Positions 1 through 9,572 of a stretch of 64,000 nt of DNA are shown here, in pieces. The notes under the pieces are model-generated. The model made no database searches. It was not told the DNA's origin and worked only from the letters and a program-made list of their open reading frames with translations. Origin of the DNA: Melittangium boletus DSM 14713 (GTDB taxonomy: Bacteria; Myxococcota; Myxococcia; Myxococcales; Myxococcaceae); contig NZ_CP022163.1 of NCBI RefSeq assembly GCF_002305855.1, positions 6,696,292-6,760,291 of the forward strand, in the 5' to 3' direction. The number at the start of each line of letters is the position of its first letter. Position 1 is the stretch's first letter. A program made the position numbers and the translations under genes.

Positions 1-2401
1 CCGGGGGCATGTCGAAGTCGCGCGCGGGCAGGCCCTGGTGGGCGGCGCGCATGAACTCCAGCCACACGGGCAGGGGGGCCCGGCCGCCCGTCTCGGAGCT
101 GCCCAGGGGCGAGTGGTCATCGAAACCCACCCAGGCGCTGGCGACCCAGTCCGCCGTGTAGCCGGAGAACCACGTGTCGCGGCTCTCGTTGGCGGTGCCC
201 GTCTTGCCGGCGGCGGGGCGGTTGAGGGTGGTCACCGCGCGGGCCGTGCCCTCCTCCACCACGCTGCGCATGAGCGACGTGGTGAGATACGCCACCGCCG
301 GGGGCAGGGTCTCCTCGAAGGCGGGCTGGTGCTCCTCCACCACCTTGCCGCTCGTGTCCGTCACCTTGAGCAGCATCAGGGGCTCGGCGTAGCGGCCGTT
401 GGCCTGGAGCGTGGCGTAGGCGTTGGCGGCCTCCAGGATGCTCACCTCGCCCGTGCCCAGCGCCAGCGTGAGGTTCTCCGGCAGGGGCGAGCGGATGCCC
501 GCGCGGCGCGCGAAGTCGATGGCGGTGGCGGGGGTGATGGCCTCGATGAGGCGCACGGACACCGTGTTCTTGGACTTGGTGAGCGCGGTGCGCATCGTCA
601 TGGGGCCCTCGAAGGAGCGATCGAAGTTCTGCGGCTTCCACGTCTTGCCGGTGTAGGGGTCGCGGATGGCCTCGGGGGCGTCATTCACCGTGCTGATGGG
701 GGTGAAGCGCCCGCTGCCGAGCGCGGCCCCATAGATGAAGGGCTTGAAGGACGAGCCGGGCTGGCGCCGGGCCTGGGTGGCGCGGTTGTAGGGCGAGCGC
801 TCGAAGTCATAGCCGCCCACGAGCGCCACGACATGGCGGTCCTTCGGGTCGATGACGACGAGGCCTCCCTGCACGAGCGGCACCTGATCCAACGTGGCGT
901 CGAGCAACGCGGGGGCGGGCATCACGTGCTGGATGCGCACGCGCACCAGGTCGCCCACCTTCATCACGTCCGACATCTTCGTGGGCGCGCCCTTGCCCTT
1001 GAGGCGGGCCCAGGTGACGGAGGCGAAGGGAATCTCCGCCGTGCGGCTCACCAGGTCCACGCGCGCCTTCTTCCCGGCGTCATCCACCTGGGTGACGTAG
1101 CCCGTCACGCGCAGGTCGTCCTTGAGCGGCGCGAGCACCACCTCGTGCGCGAGCTTCTCGTCGGGTGACAGCGTGGCGTCCTCCTCCTGCTCGGCCACGG
1201 GGGTCTCCACGGGGGCGCCCTCGTCCTTCTTGGGCGGCTCCTCGTTGACCGCGAGCGAGGCGAGATCCGCCACGGAGCTGCCTTCCTTCTGCCGCCGGCC
1301 GGCCTCCTCGATCTGCCGGGCGATCAGCGGCTTGAGCCGTTCGAAGCGCGCGGGCTCCATCGTGCCCACGGGCCCCCGGTACCCCTGGCGCCGGTCCACC
1401 GCCTCCAGTCCCTTGCGCACCGAATCATCCGCCAGGGCCTGGAGCTTGGGATCCATGGCGATGTCCACGCGCAGACCGCCGGTGAGCACGGCCTCCTCGC
1501 CATAGCGGGCCACGAGCGTGCGGCGAATCTCCTCGGCGTAGTAGGCGCCCGGCTCTGCGGGCGGCCGGGGGGCGAGCACGATGGGCTTCTCCAGCTCCTT
1601 GTCCACCTCCGCCTTGGGCGCGAAGCCCTGGCCCGCCATCTGCCCCAGCACGTAGCGCTGGCGCTGCTTGGCCTTGACGATGTTCTTCTCCGGGTTGATG
1701 CGGTTGGGCGACTGCACCGTGCCCGCCAGCACCGCCGCCTCGCCCAGGCTCAGGTCCGCCGCGTGCTTGCCGAAGTAGTAGAGCGCCGCCTCCTCGATGC
1801 CGCTGCGCCCCTGCCCGTAATAGACCTGATTGATGTAGAGGCTGAGGATCTCATCCTTGGTGAGCGCCTGCTCCACGCGCGGGGTGAGGATCCACTCGCG
1901 AATCTTGCGGTTCAGGCTGCGCTCGGGCGTGAGCAGCATGTTCTTCACCACCTGCTGCGTGAGCGTGGACGCGCCCGACTTGCGGCTGCCCGGGATGAGG
2001 TTCTTCACGCCCGCGCGCACGATGCCGAAGAAGTCCAGGCCCTCGTGCTTGTAGAAGTCGGCGTCCTCGGCGGCGAGGAAGGCGTTGCGGACATGGGGCG
2101 GCAGATCCTCCATCCGCACCACGGTGCGCCGTCCCTGGGGCATGAAGTACTCGGCGCACACCGAGCCGTCCGCGCACCGCACCTTGGTCACCTGGGAGAG
2201 CTGGTAGGTGCGCAGGGCCTCCACCGAGGGCAGATCCTTGCTGAAATGGAAGTAGGCGCCCACGCAGCCGAGCACGACCAGCACGACTCCCACGGCGGCC
2301 ACGAGGAGGAGCCGCTTCGTCCAGCGCCACAGCCGGCTTCCCGTACCGGGACGGGGCGCGGGCGCCGAGGGAATCGAGGAGGGGGAAGAGGGAGTCGTCA
2401 T
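1..2401 (-). CDS. mrcA: Class A penicillin-binding protein 1A (3' end outside window)
   Basis: Bifunctional peptidoglycan glycosyltransferase/transpeptidase that polymerises and cross-links the cell wall from the periplasmic side of the inner membrane. About 800 residues are visible; the C-terminus lies beyond position 1. Reading from the ATG at 2401: a Pro/Ser-rich cytoplasmic start, one transmembrane helix (about residues 28-50), then the GT51 domain with EDADFYKHEG (catalytic Glu), KSGASTLTQQ and RSLNRKIREW. The transpeptidase domain has the SxxK serine in QPGSSFKPF (near 750), SKN in TKSKNTVSV (near 570) and KTGT in AAGKTGTAN (near 205). All three penicillin-binding motifs are intact. An OB-like insert rich in Glu/Lys separates the two domains, as in Gram-negative PBP1A. 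It is transcribed alone, away from the TPR lipoprotein gene upstream. Confidence 0.95.
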   Translation of the reverse strand, partial: MTTPSSPSSIPSAPAPRPGTGSRLWRWTKRLLLVAAVGVVLVVLGCVGAYFHFSKDLPSVEALRTYQLSQVTKVRCADGSVCAEYFMPQGRRTVVRMEDLPPHVRNAFLAAEDADFYKHEGLDFFGIVRAGVKNLIPGSRKSGASTLTQQVVKNMLLTPERSLNRKIREWILTPRVEQALTKDEILSLYINQVYYGQGRSGIEEAALYYFGKHAADLSLGEAAVLAGTVQSPNRINPEKNIVKAKQRQRYVLGQMAGQGFAPKAEVDKELEKPIVLAPRPPAEPGAYYAEEIRRTLVARYGEEAVLTGGLRVDIAMDPKLQALADDSVRKGLEAVDRRQGYRGPVGTMEPARFERLKPLIARQIEEAGRRQKEGSSVADLASLAVNEEPPKKDEGAPVETPVAEQEEDATLSPDEKLAHEVVLAPLKDDLRVTGYVTQVDDAGKKARVDLVSRTAEIPFASVTWARLKGKGAPTKMSDVMKVGDLVRVRIQHVMPAPALLDATLDQVPLVQGGLVVIDPKDRHVVALVGGYDFERSPYNRATQARRQPGSSFKPFIYGAALGSGRFTPISTVNDAPEAIRDPYTGKTWKPQNFDRSFEGPMTMRTALTKSKNTVSVRLIEAITPATAIDFARRAGIRSPLPENLTLALGTGEVSILEAANAYATLQANGRYAEPLMLLKVTDTSGKVVEEHQPAFEETLPPAVAYLTTSLMRSVVEEGTARAVTTLNRPAAGKTGTANESRDTWFSGYTADWVASAWVGFDDHSPLGSSETGGRAPLPVWLEFMRAAHQGLPARDFDMPP

Positions 2402-2464
2402 GGTGCGAGGGGTGTGGCGAGGAGGAGCCGACGTTAGACCGCCGGAGCGGGATCCGGAATGGGC

Positions 2465-3460
2465 CTAACGGGCGGCGTCGAGCGGCGCCTCGGCACCCAG
2501 GAGCGCCTGGACGTCGGCGGAGGCGTGGAGTTGGCGGGCGAGCCGTGCCTTGTTGAGGCGGGCCCGGGCGTTTTTCGGGGACAGGCGCGTGGCGGTGTCG
2601 AAGGCCATGGTGGCCTCCTCGTAGCGCCCCAGGCGCTCGTAGGCGAGCCCCAGGTTGTTGTGGATGAAGCCCTCATGGGGCAGCAGGTAGGCGGCCTGGG
2701 CGAGCGCTTCCGCCGCCGACTCGTTCTTCCCCGAGAGCAACAAGGCCAGGCCCAGGTTGTTGAGGGCATACCCGTGGTACGGGTCCAGGTGGACCGCCTG
2801 CTTGAAGCGGATGATGGCCTCGGTGAGCTCCCCGGCGGCGAGGTGTCCCCGGCCGAGCACCTGGTACACCTCGGGGTATTCGGGGTCGAGCAGGAGCGCG
2901 GCCTCGGCGGCCCGCAGGGAGCCCTCGGTGTCACCCACCTCCAGGAGGATGCGGGCCTTTTGCACCAGGGGCTCGGCGCCATCCGGGAAGAGGTTCGCGA
3001 GCTCCGTGTAGGCATCCGCGGCGAGCCACTTCTGGCCGCTCTGGAGCGCCAGGGGGATGAGGTGATCGAGCGCCGTCTCGCGCGCGTCCAGATCCTCGCC
3101 CGCGTCGTGCACGGCGCGCCGGGCCTCGGTGAGGGCACCTGAGAGGTCACCTTCCGCGCGCAGGGCGCGGGCACGGCCCAGGTGGTCCACCGGCGACAGA
3201 TGCGGCTCGTGGGTGAGCGAGAGGGCATCCGAGGGCTCGGCGGGCGCCAGGTCCTCGGCGAGCGAGAACGCGTCCCGCGCCGGGGCGGGAAGCCCATCCT
3301 CCTGGAGGGCGAGCCTGGGGGCCTCCTCGGCGTTGGGAACCGGGGTGCTGAGGCGGTGGGAAGAGGGCTCCGGCCGGGCCTGGCTTCGTCGCAGCGAACC
3401 CGCCTCACAGGCGACGAGGCAGAGCGTCATGATGCTGGCGAACAGAACGGACGTCCTCAT
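2465..3460 (-). CDS. TPR-repeat lipoprotein
   Basis: 331-residue exported lipoprotein of unknown specific role. The N-terminus is a type II signal peptide ending in a lipobox (LCLVAC, Cys18). A charged linker of about 85 residues follows, then a solenoid of about six tetratricopeptide repeats (roughly residues 85-310), recognisable by repeated AxxxLGxxxxxxGxxxxAxxxFxxAxxLDP units such as the segment ending AVHLDPYHGYALNNLGLALL. TPR lipoproteins usually act as periplasmic or outer-membrane scaffolds. It lies immediately upstream of the penicillin-binding protein gene on the same strand with a 63-bp gap, so co-transcription is possible, but nothing in the sequence ties it to cell-wall synthesis. 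Confidence 0.85.
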   Translation of the reverse strand: MRTSVLFASIMTLCLVACEAGSLRRSQARPEPSSHRLSTPVPNAEEAPRLALQEDGLPAPARDAFSLAEDLAPAEPSDALSLTHEPHLSPVDHLGRARALRAEGDLSGALTEARRAVHDAGEDLDARETALDHLIPLALQSGQKWLAADAYTELANLFPDGAEPLVQKARILLEVGDTEGSLRAAEAALLLDPEYPEVYQVLGRGHLAAGELTEAIIRFKQAVHLDPYHGYALNNLGLALLLSGKNESAAEALAQAAYLLPHEGFIHNNLGLAYERLGRYEEATMAFDTATRLSPKNARARLNKARLARQLHASADVQALLGAEAPLDAAR

Positions 3461-3673
3461 GGGGTGTGGCTCCTTGTCGGGAACCCTTCATTGCGATGGC
3501 CGTGCCAGCACGGCTCCTCCTCTAGAACAGTCGGGTGCGTGCGGATGGGAGAGGACGCCCGCCCGCTTCCGGGCCCCTGGGAGTGTGGCGTGGGAGCCAC
3601 ACCGCGAAACGCGGCTGCTCTTGTGGGGAAAAATCCTGGCGGGGCCCACAGGTGACGTGCGACGTTGGGCGGG

Positions 3674-4444
3674 ATGAAGATCGCCGCCTGGAACGTGAAC
3701 TCGGTCCGCGCCCGCCTGGACAGGCTCGTGGACTGGTTGAAGAGCGCTCAACCCGACGTGGTGTGCCTGCAGGAACTCAAGTGCGTGGATGCCGATTTTC
3801 CCCGGGAGGCCATCCTGGCGGCGGGCTACCACGCCGCGGTGCATGGGCAGAAGACGTACAACGGCGTGGCCATCCTGGCGAAGACGGAGCCCACCGACGT
3901 GGTCGTGGGCTTGTCGGACGGGGTGGATGACACGCACGCGCGGGTGATTTCCGCGACGGTGGACGGAGTTCGGGTGATCAGCGTGTACGCGCCCAACGGG
4001 CAGGAGGTGGAGTCGGACGCGTACAAGTACAAGCTGGAGTTCTATGCCCGACTGCGGCGCTACCTGGACGCGCGGCACAAGCCGGGCGAGCCGCTGGCGC
4101 TCTGCGGAGACTGGAACGTGGCGCCCGAGCCCATCGACGTCTGGGACGTCGCCGTCTGGGAAGGGCAGACGCTCTTCACCTTGAAGGAGCGGGCGGCCTG
4201 GAAGACCCTGTGCGACTTCGGGCTGACGGACACGTTCCGCGCCATGCACCCGGACGTGAAGAAGTTCAGTTGGTGGGACTACCGGATGCTGCAGTTCCAG
4301 AAGAACCAGGGCGTGCGCATCGATCACGTGCTGACGTCGGCGCCGCTCACCCAACGGTTGGTGGCGGCGGACGTGGATCGCGAGGCGCGCAAGGGCAAGC
4401 AGCCGTCGGACCACGCGCCGGTGTGGGCCGAATTCAAGGCCTGA
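3674..4444 (+). CDS. xth: Exodeoxyribonuclease III
   Basis: Mg2+-dependent AP endonuclease and 3'-5' exonuclease of base-excision repair, cytosolic, 256 residues, the usual length for the ExoIII/ExoA family. The start MKIAAWNVNSVRARL carries the family's N-terminal motif with the metal-site Asn; the catalytic Glu34 is in CLQELK, the Asp/Asn pair in LCGDWNVAPEPIDV, and the C-terminal SDHAPVWAEF holds the catalytic Asp-His. The ATG at 3674 was preferred to the TTG nine bases upstream because family members begin exactly at MKI. It is monocistronic and flanked by unrelated genes on the opposite strand. Confidence 0.97.
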   Translation: MKIAAWNVNSVRARLDRLVDWLKSAQPDVVCLQELKCVDADFPREAILAAGYHAAVHGQKTYNGVAILAKTEPTDVVVGLSDGVDDTHARVISATVDGVRVISVYAPNGQEVESDAYKYKLEFYARLRRYLDARHKPGEPLALCGDWNVAPEPIDVWDVAVWEGQTLFTLKERAAWKTLCDFGLTDTFRAMHPDVKKFSWWDYRMLQFQKNQGVRIDHVLTSAPLTQRLVAADVDREARKGKQPSDHAPVWAEFKA

Positions 4445-4482
4445 CGGCTTCGAAGACCTCCGCGTCGGGCAGGACGAGGACT

Positions 4483-5850
4483 TCAAAAACGCGAGCGGAA
4501 GCTGTCGTAGTCGAGCTTCACCTGCTGGGCGTAGTCGGTGGCGATGGCGCGCACCCGGGCCCGGAAGCCCGCGTGATCCTTGTCCGTGCGCGCGTGGATC
4601 TCACTGTCGAGCGAGCCCGGGAAGACCGTCGGGTTCCAGTCCTTGTCGGCACGGGCGTGATGGGTGGCGAGCACCTGTCCCCATTGCTCGGCCAGGTTCG
4701 TGAAGCGCGTCAGCGTGGTGAGGTCCTCCCTGGGAAAGGAGTCCTTCCAGGGGGACAGCTCGCGCACGCTGTAGGGCAGACCTTCCGCCAGCGTCACCCA
4801 GCCCAGGTGATCATCCACGCGGTAGCCGAGCGCCTTGTGCGCCGTCACGACGCGGGCGGCCATGTCGCCGCCGCAGGTGGCGTTCGTCTGGGCCACCTGC
4901 TCGGCGCCGACGTAGGGCCATGCACTCGGTGCGCGCTGGGCCTTCCACTCGAGGATGCGATCATCCTCCTGGGACGAGGAGGCGCCCTCGATGAGCACGT
5001 AGTACCGGGTCGCCCCGGTCGAGCCCAGGCCCGCGCCCAGCCGCTGCATCACGCCCTTCACCGTGAAATAGCCGGACGGCCACGAGGCCCCGCCGCTGAG
5101 CGTGGCCCGATAGGCACTCATCCGCGCGCGGATGTCCGCGTTCACCGACTCCGGCACGGGGGCGGCCTCCGAGGACGCGAAGCTGAACTGGCGGACGCCC
5201 TGGAGTTTGACCGTCCACTTGTCGAGCAGCTTCACGCGGTTGTTGTCCGCGCTCACGTCATCGAGGAAGTCATTGAGCAGGCCGTAGGTGTTGCTCGCGC
5301 GGAACTTCCTCGAGGTTTCTCCGCTGTTGCCGGCGTAGCCGTCCATCGTGTCGAGGTAGGCCTCGGAGAAGGCGTCCAGGAGGACCTCCTGGTCGGCGGT
5401 GCCGAACGAGCCCTGCTCGCGCGCCGCGAGCAGCAGACTGGTGGCCATGCGCCACACATCGAGCTGGTAGTCGCCGATCACCGCTTCGTCGAAGTCATTG
5501 AGTCCGAAGACGATGTCTCCCTCGTCGTCATCGAACGCGCCGGTGTTGTCGACGTGCATGTCGCCGCCGAGCCAGGTGCGCGTGGAGCGGGTGCCTCCGT
5601 AGGAGGCCAGCAACGGTGAGGCGCCGAGATCCTTCCAGTACAGGTGGTTGCTGCCCCGGAAGAAGGCGAAGGCCGACTCCTTCATCCGCGTGTACTTCTC
5701 GGAGCGGAGGGCGGGGGGGATGGACGCATTGAACGCGGTGAGTTCATCCACCACGAGCGAAGTCCGGCTCTGGGCGGCGTCGGCGCTGGGCGCGGCGAGT
5801 GAGAACAGCAGGCCCGTCAGGGCCATCCCTGGGATGCGGAACGAAATCAT
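4483..5850 (-). CDS. DUF2252 family exported protein
   Basis: 455-residue protein with a clear Sec signal peptide (hydrophobic stretch ending SLAAPSADA, about residues 1-25). The body matches DUF2252, a family of unknown biochemistry with a protein-kinase-like (aminoglycoside-phosphotransferase-like) fold. The signature FRGSNHLYWKD, then GGDMHVDNTGAF and FGLNDFDEA, correspond to the region where related kinases hold the catalytic loop and metal-binding Asp. The C-terminus has the family's HARADKD segment. The start was set at MISFRIPGM because a signal peptide begins there; an open frame continues 115 codons upstream but overlaps the neighbouring gene and is not protein-like. Export of a kinase-like fold is odd but is seen in other DUF2252 proteins. 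Confidence 0.88.
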   Translation of the reverse strand: MISFRIPGMALTGLLFSLAAPSADAAQSRTSLVVDELTAFNASIPPALRSEKYTRMKESAFAFFRGSNHLYWKDLGASPLLASYGGTRSTRTWLGGDMHVDNTGAFDDDEGDIVFGLNDFDEAVIGDYQLDVWRMATSLLLAAREQGSFGTADQEVLLDAFSEAYLDTMDGYAGNSGETSRKFRASNTYGLLNDFLDDVSADNNRVKLLDKWTVKLQGVRQFSFASSEAAPVPESVNADIRARMSAYRATLSGGASWPSGYFTVKGVMQRLGAGLGSTGATRYYVLIEGASSSQEDDRILEWKAQRAPSAWPYVGAEQVAQTNATCGGDMAARVVTAHKALGYRVDDHLGWVTLAEGLPYSVRELSPWKDSFPREDLTTLTRFTNLAEQWGQVLATHHARADKDWNPTVFPGSLDSEIHARTDKDHAGFRARVRAIATDYAQQVKLDYDSFRSRF

Positions 5851-5931
5851 GGTCCCGTGGAGGGTAGGAATGTCATGTGGCGGATGGGTGACGCCTGGGT
5901 GGCGCTTTGGCATCGGGTAGAGTCGCCCGCC

Positions 5932-6903
5932 ATGGACGAGCTCCTGCGCTTCCTGCTCACGCAATCTCCTCAACCGGCCGTGCTCGACTCCGTCGAGGAC
6001 TGGTGGAAGCAACACCTGGCGCTGGCCGTGCGCTTTTCCTCGCCGGTGGACGTGGCGTTCGCCGGCGGGTTCGCCGCGGATCGGATGGCCTATGCGTTCG
6101 CCTCGGGCTACCACTCGGCGTTGAGGGCCCTGTTGCCGAGCCTGCCGCGAGAGCACCGCTACGCCCTGTGCGCCACCGAGGCCGAGGGAGGCCATCCCTC
6201 CGCGATGAACACGCGGCTCACGGGTCCGAGTGGCGGTCCCTGGCGCCTGGATGGGACGAAGACCTTCGTCACCCTGGGCCGAGCGGCGGATGAGCTGCTG
6301 GTGGTGGCCACCGAGGGGCAGGACGAGCGGGGCCGCAACCGGCTGCGGCTGGTGCGGCTGGATTCACGACGCGCGGGCGTCACGCTGCGGGATTTGCCGC
6401 CACCGCCCTTCGTTCCGGAGCTGCCCCACGCCGAACTGCACATGGATGCCGTGGCGGTGGAGCCTGGCGAGGTCCTTTCCGGAGACGGCTACGAGCGCTT
6501 CGTCAAACCGTTCCGCACGGTGGAGGACTGCCACGTGTTCGCGGCGGTGCTGGGCTGGTTGCTCCAGGTGGCGAGGCGTTCTCCCTGGCCGGACGACGCG
6601 CGGGAGGGGTTGCTCGCCCTGGGAGTGATGCTGCGAGGGCTCGCCCAGGCGGATGCGGCGGCACCGGAGACGCACCTGGCCCTGGGCGGGGCGATCGAGC
6701 TGGTGCGTGGCCGCATCGAGGCCCTGGCGCCGCTCTGGGCGAGCACGGACGCCCCGACGCGCGAGCGGTGGGTGCGGGATCGGTTGCTGCTCCAGATCGC
6801 GGGCAAGGTCCGGGCGAAGCGCCGGGAGACCGCCCGTGAAAAACTGTCCACCCTTCGGGGCGGAACGAAGGAAAGCGCCATGAGGTCGGACCCGATACGC
6901 TGA
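5932..6903 (+). CDS. Acyl-CoA-dehydrogenase-like protein
   Basis: 323-residue protein resembling the N-terminal and middle domains of acyl-CoA dehydrogenases: a helical N-terminus, then CATEAEGGHPSAMNTRL and WRLDGTKTFVTLG, which correspond to the FAD/substrate-binding LTEP..GSD..... / GYVLNGTKxFIT region. The strongly conserved C-terminal FAD-binding domain is much reduced, and the catalytic Glu cannot be identified, so the enzyme may be a divergent or non-catalytic relative. The start ATG at 5932 is near a weak purine stretch. The stop is 13 bases before the GMC oxidoreductase gene, suggesting one transcript and a shared flavin/lipid substrate pathway (inference). Confidence 0.75.
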   Translation: MDELLRFLLTQSPQPAVLDSVEDWWKQHLALAVRFSSPVDVAFAGGFAADRMAYAFASGYHSALRALLPSLPREHRYALCATEAEGGHPSAMNTRLTGPSGGPWRLDGTKTFVTLGRAADELLVVATEGQDERGRNRLRLVRLDSRRAGVTLRDLPPPPFVPELPHAELHMDAVAVEPGEVLSGDGYERFVKPFRTVEDCHVFAAVLGWLLQVARRSPWPDDAREGLLALGVMLRGLAQADAAAPETHLALGGAIELVRGRIEALAPLWASTDAPTRERWVRDRLLLQIAGKVRAKRRETAREKLSTLRGGTKESAMRSDPIR

Positions 6904-6916
6904 GAGGAGCCCTTCA

Positions 6917-8575
6917 TTGGCGGAGGTCTCCGTGGATTTCGATTGCGACTGGCTCATCATCGGCTCGGGTTTTGGCGGAAGCGTGAGCGCCCTGCGCTTG
7001 ACGGAGAAGGGCTACCGGGTGGTGTTGCTGGAGAAGGGCCGGCGGCTGGAGGGCAAGGACTTTCCCAAGACGAACTGGGGCCTGAAGAAGTGGCTGTGGA
7101 TGCCGTGGCTCGGCTGGCGGGGCTTCTTCAAGATGACCCTCTTCCGCCACATCACGGTGCTCTCGGGCGTGGGGGTAGGGGGCGGCTCGCTGGTGTACGC
7201 CAACACGTTGCCCCAGCCCACGGATGACTTCTTCCAGGCGCCCTCCTGGACGGCGCTGGCGGACTGGAAGAAGGAACTGGCGCCACACTACGACACCGCG
7301 CGCCGGATGCTCGGGGCCACGGTGAATCCGCTGCGGACGCTGCCGGACGACATCATCCAGCAGGTGGGCAAGGAGCTGGGCCGCGAGAACTTCCAGCCCT
7401 CCACGGTCGCCGTCTATTTCGGCCAGCCCGGCGTGACGGTGCCGGACCCGTACTTCCAGGGCGAGGGCCCCGAGCGCACCGGGTGCAATGCCTGCGGCGG
7501 CTGCATGACGGGCTGCCGGTTCAACGCGAAGAACTCGCTCGACAAGAACTACCTCTACCTGGCCGAGAAGCGTGGCCTCTCGCTGCACGCGGACACCGAG
7601 GTCACCTGGGTACGGCCCCTTCCCGAGGGGGGTTATGAGGTGGCAGCGCTCGAGGGCACGTCTCGCGTCTCGCGCCGTGAGCGCCGCTTCACCGCGCGCC
7701 AGGTCGTCTTCGCGGGAGGCGTGTTGGGCTCGGTGGAGCTGCTGCTCAAGCTCAAGGCCTCCCCGGAAGGATTACCCCGTCTCTCGGAGCGGCTGGGCGA
7801 TGGCGTGCGCACCAACTCCGAGGCGCTGATTGGCGTCGTGGCGGGCAAGGGCCTTCGTGACAAGGACTTGTCCAAGGGGATCGCCATCGGCTCCATCCTC
7901 CACACCGATGCGCACTCCCATCTGGAGCCGGTGCGCTACGCGGATGGCTCGAACTTCTTCCGGATGCTGATGGCCCCGCATGTGAGCGGCGCCACGGTCT
8001 TTTCCCGATTGGCGCGCGTCCTGGGCCTCTTCGTGCGCCACCCCCTCAAGTTCCTGCGCCCCTGGTTCAAGCGGGACTTCGCCCGGCAGTCGATGATCCT
8101 CCTTTATATGCGCACGCTGGATGGACACCTGCGCATGCGGCGGGGAAGGAGCGTGCTCACCGGAGGGCGCCTGGGCTTGATGACGGGGCTCCAGGAAGGG
8201 CCCGCGCCCACCGCGCACATGCCCGAGGCCACGGACCTGGCTCGGCGTGTGGCCCGGAAGCTCGATGGCCTGCCCATGACCCTGGCTTCCGAGACGGTGC
8301 TGGGCATCCCCACCACGGCGCACATCCTGGGCGGCTGCTGCATGGGGAACTCGCCCGAGACCGGCGTCATCGACACCCAACACCGCCTCTTTGGCTATCC
8401 GGGGCTCTACGTCGTCGACGGTTCCGCCATCTCCGCCAATCCTGGCGTCAATCCCTCGCTCACCATCACCGCGCTCGCCGAGCGCGCCATGTCCTTCATT
8501 CCCGCCAGGAAGCAGGTGTCGGCGGGCGAGGAGATGACGCGGGCCGCCATGGGAGGGACGCCCTCCCGCCTCTGA
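6917..8575 (+). CDS. GMC-family FAD oxidoreductase
   Basis: 552-residue flavoprotein of the glucose-methanol-choline/cholesterol-oxidase class. The N-terminal Rossmann motif is DWLIIGSGFGGSVSALRL followed by the acidic end of strand 2 (VVLLEKG). GVGVGGGSLVYAN is the FAD-binding loop; TNSEALIG and the C-terminal LGGCCMG / DGSAISANPGVNPSLTITALAERA are family signatures, including the His/Asn-type active-site region. A Cys cluster (CNACGGCMTGC, about residues 192-202) resembles the one in membrane-associated GMC proteins and may bind metal or an Fe-S centre (inference). The TTG start at 6917 is chosen because a good ribosome-binding site (GAGAGGAGC) precedes it by six bases and the Rossmann fold begins just after. 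Likely co-transcribed with the acyl-CoA-dehydrogenase-like gene. Confidence 0.9.
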   Translation: MAEVSVDFDCDWLIIGSGFGGSVSALRLTEKGYRVVLLEKGRRLEGKDFPKTNWGLKKWLWMPWLGWRGFFKMTLFRHITVLSGVGVGGGSLVYANTLPQPTDDFFQAPSWTALADWKKELAPHYDTARRMLGATVNPLRTLPDDIIQQVGKELGRENFQPSTVAVYFGQPGVTVPDPYFQGEGPERTGCNACGGCMTGCRFNAKNSLDKNYLYLAEKRGLSLHADTEVTWVRPLPEGGYEVAALEGTSRVSRRERRFTARQVVFAGGVLGSVELLLKLKASPEGLPRLSERLGDGVRTNSEALIGVVAGKGLRDKDLSKGIAIGSILHTDAHSHLEPVRYADGSNFFRMLMAPHVSGATVFSRLARVLGLFVRHPLKFLRPWFKRDFARQSMILLYMRTLDGHLRMRRGRSVLTGGRLGLMTGLQEGPAPTAHMPEATDLARRVARKLDGLPMTLASETVLGIPTTAHILGGCCMGNSPETGVIDTQHRLFGYPGLYVVDGSAISANPGVNPSLTITALAERAMSFIPARKQVSAGEEMTRAAMGGTPSRL

Positions 8576-8633
8576 GTTTCACCCGAAGCGAGGGGTGTCC
8601 GCCGAGGGCCCGTGCTACGAATCGCGGCACCCC

Positions 8634-9572
8634 ATGACACTCCTTCCGTGGACACGAAGAGCGGGCCTTCTCGCGTGTGTGTTGCTGGCCTCGGGTTGTG
8701 GCTTCCTGGATGCGCCGGGCACGCCGCGCCTCGTGGCGCACCGCTCGGGTTCGGGCAACTACCCGGAGAACTCCCGTTCGGCCATCGCCGCCGCCCTGCG
8801 CGCGGGCTACCCCACCATCGAGGTGGATGTGGTGCTCACGCGCGACCGCATCCCCATCCTCTCGCACGATCCCTGGATCGATCCGGTGCTGTGCTCCTAC
8901 GCGCAAGGGCCGGATGAAGCCGAGCCGCGCCGCTTGCCCCTGGACTCGCGCATGCCCATCCGGGACTTCACGCTGGAGGAGTTGCAGCGCGACTTCCGGT
9001 GTGGAGGACTGGGAGACCCCGCGAATCCCGACGCGGTGCGCGTGGCGGACACGTACCTCACCTTCGACGAGCTGCTCGAGCGGGTGAAGGGCCATCCAGA
9101 CTCGGTCCTCCACCTCGATATCAAGGAGAACCCGGCGTACACGGAGGGCCCGGATGTCTTCGCGGACGAGATCCTGGGCCGGTGGAACGCGGCGGCGCTG
9201 CCCAACCGCTTCTACATCACCTCCACGCGGGGGGACTTGCTCAAGACCTTCAAGGCCCGCCAGCCGATGGAAGCGCTCCTCATCTGGCCGGAGTTCGACA
9301 AGGACCGCAACTCCACGCTGACGGCCGTCGGCAACGAATTGCGGCGCAAGGTGGGGGTTCAGGAACTCATCCAGCTCGCGCGTGACGCGGGGGCGGATGG
9401 CATCGCCGTGGCCTACCAGGTGGCGGACCGCGCCGCGTTGGAGTCCGTGCGGGACGCGGGGCTGAGGACCGCCATCTGGACACCCAACACCGAGTCCCAG
9501 CTGTCCGTGTTCTGCCGCTGGCCCCTGGACTACCTCATCACCGATTACGTGGAGCGTGCGCCGTGCCGTTGA
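8634..9572 (+). CDS. Glycerophosphodiester phosphodiesterase lipoprotein
   Basis: 312-residue lipoprotein of the GDPD family, which hydrolyses glycerophosphodiesters to glycerol 3-phosphate and an alcohol. A type II signal peptide ends in LLASGC (Cys22). The TIM-barrel active site is present: the HR motif at His36 (VAHRSGSGNYPENS), metal-binding Glu63/Asp65 in IEVDVVLTRD, and the second catalytic His78 in SHDPWID. The barrel's C-terminal signature, VRDAGLRTAIWTPN, is also seen. The Cys anchor implies a periplasmic or outer-membrane site. ATG 8634 gives the signal peptide; the longer frame to 8595 adds 13 non-signal residues. The gene overlaps the start of the next one by 10 bases. Confidence 0.92.
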   Translation: MTLLPWTRRAGLLACVLLASGCGFLDAPGTPRLVAHRSGSGNYPENSRSAIAAALRAGYPTIEVDVVLTRDRIPILSHDPWIDPVLCSYAQGPDEAEPRRLPLDSRMPIRDFTLEELQRDFRCGGLGDPANPDAVRVADTYLTFDELLERVKGHPDSVLHLDIKENPAYTEGPDVFADEILGRWNAAALPNRFYITSTRGDLLKTFKARQPMEALLIWPEFDKDRNSTLTAVGNELRRKVGVQELIQLARDAGADGIAVAYQVADRAALESVRDAGLRTAIWTPNTESQLSVFCRWPLDYLITDYVERAPCR

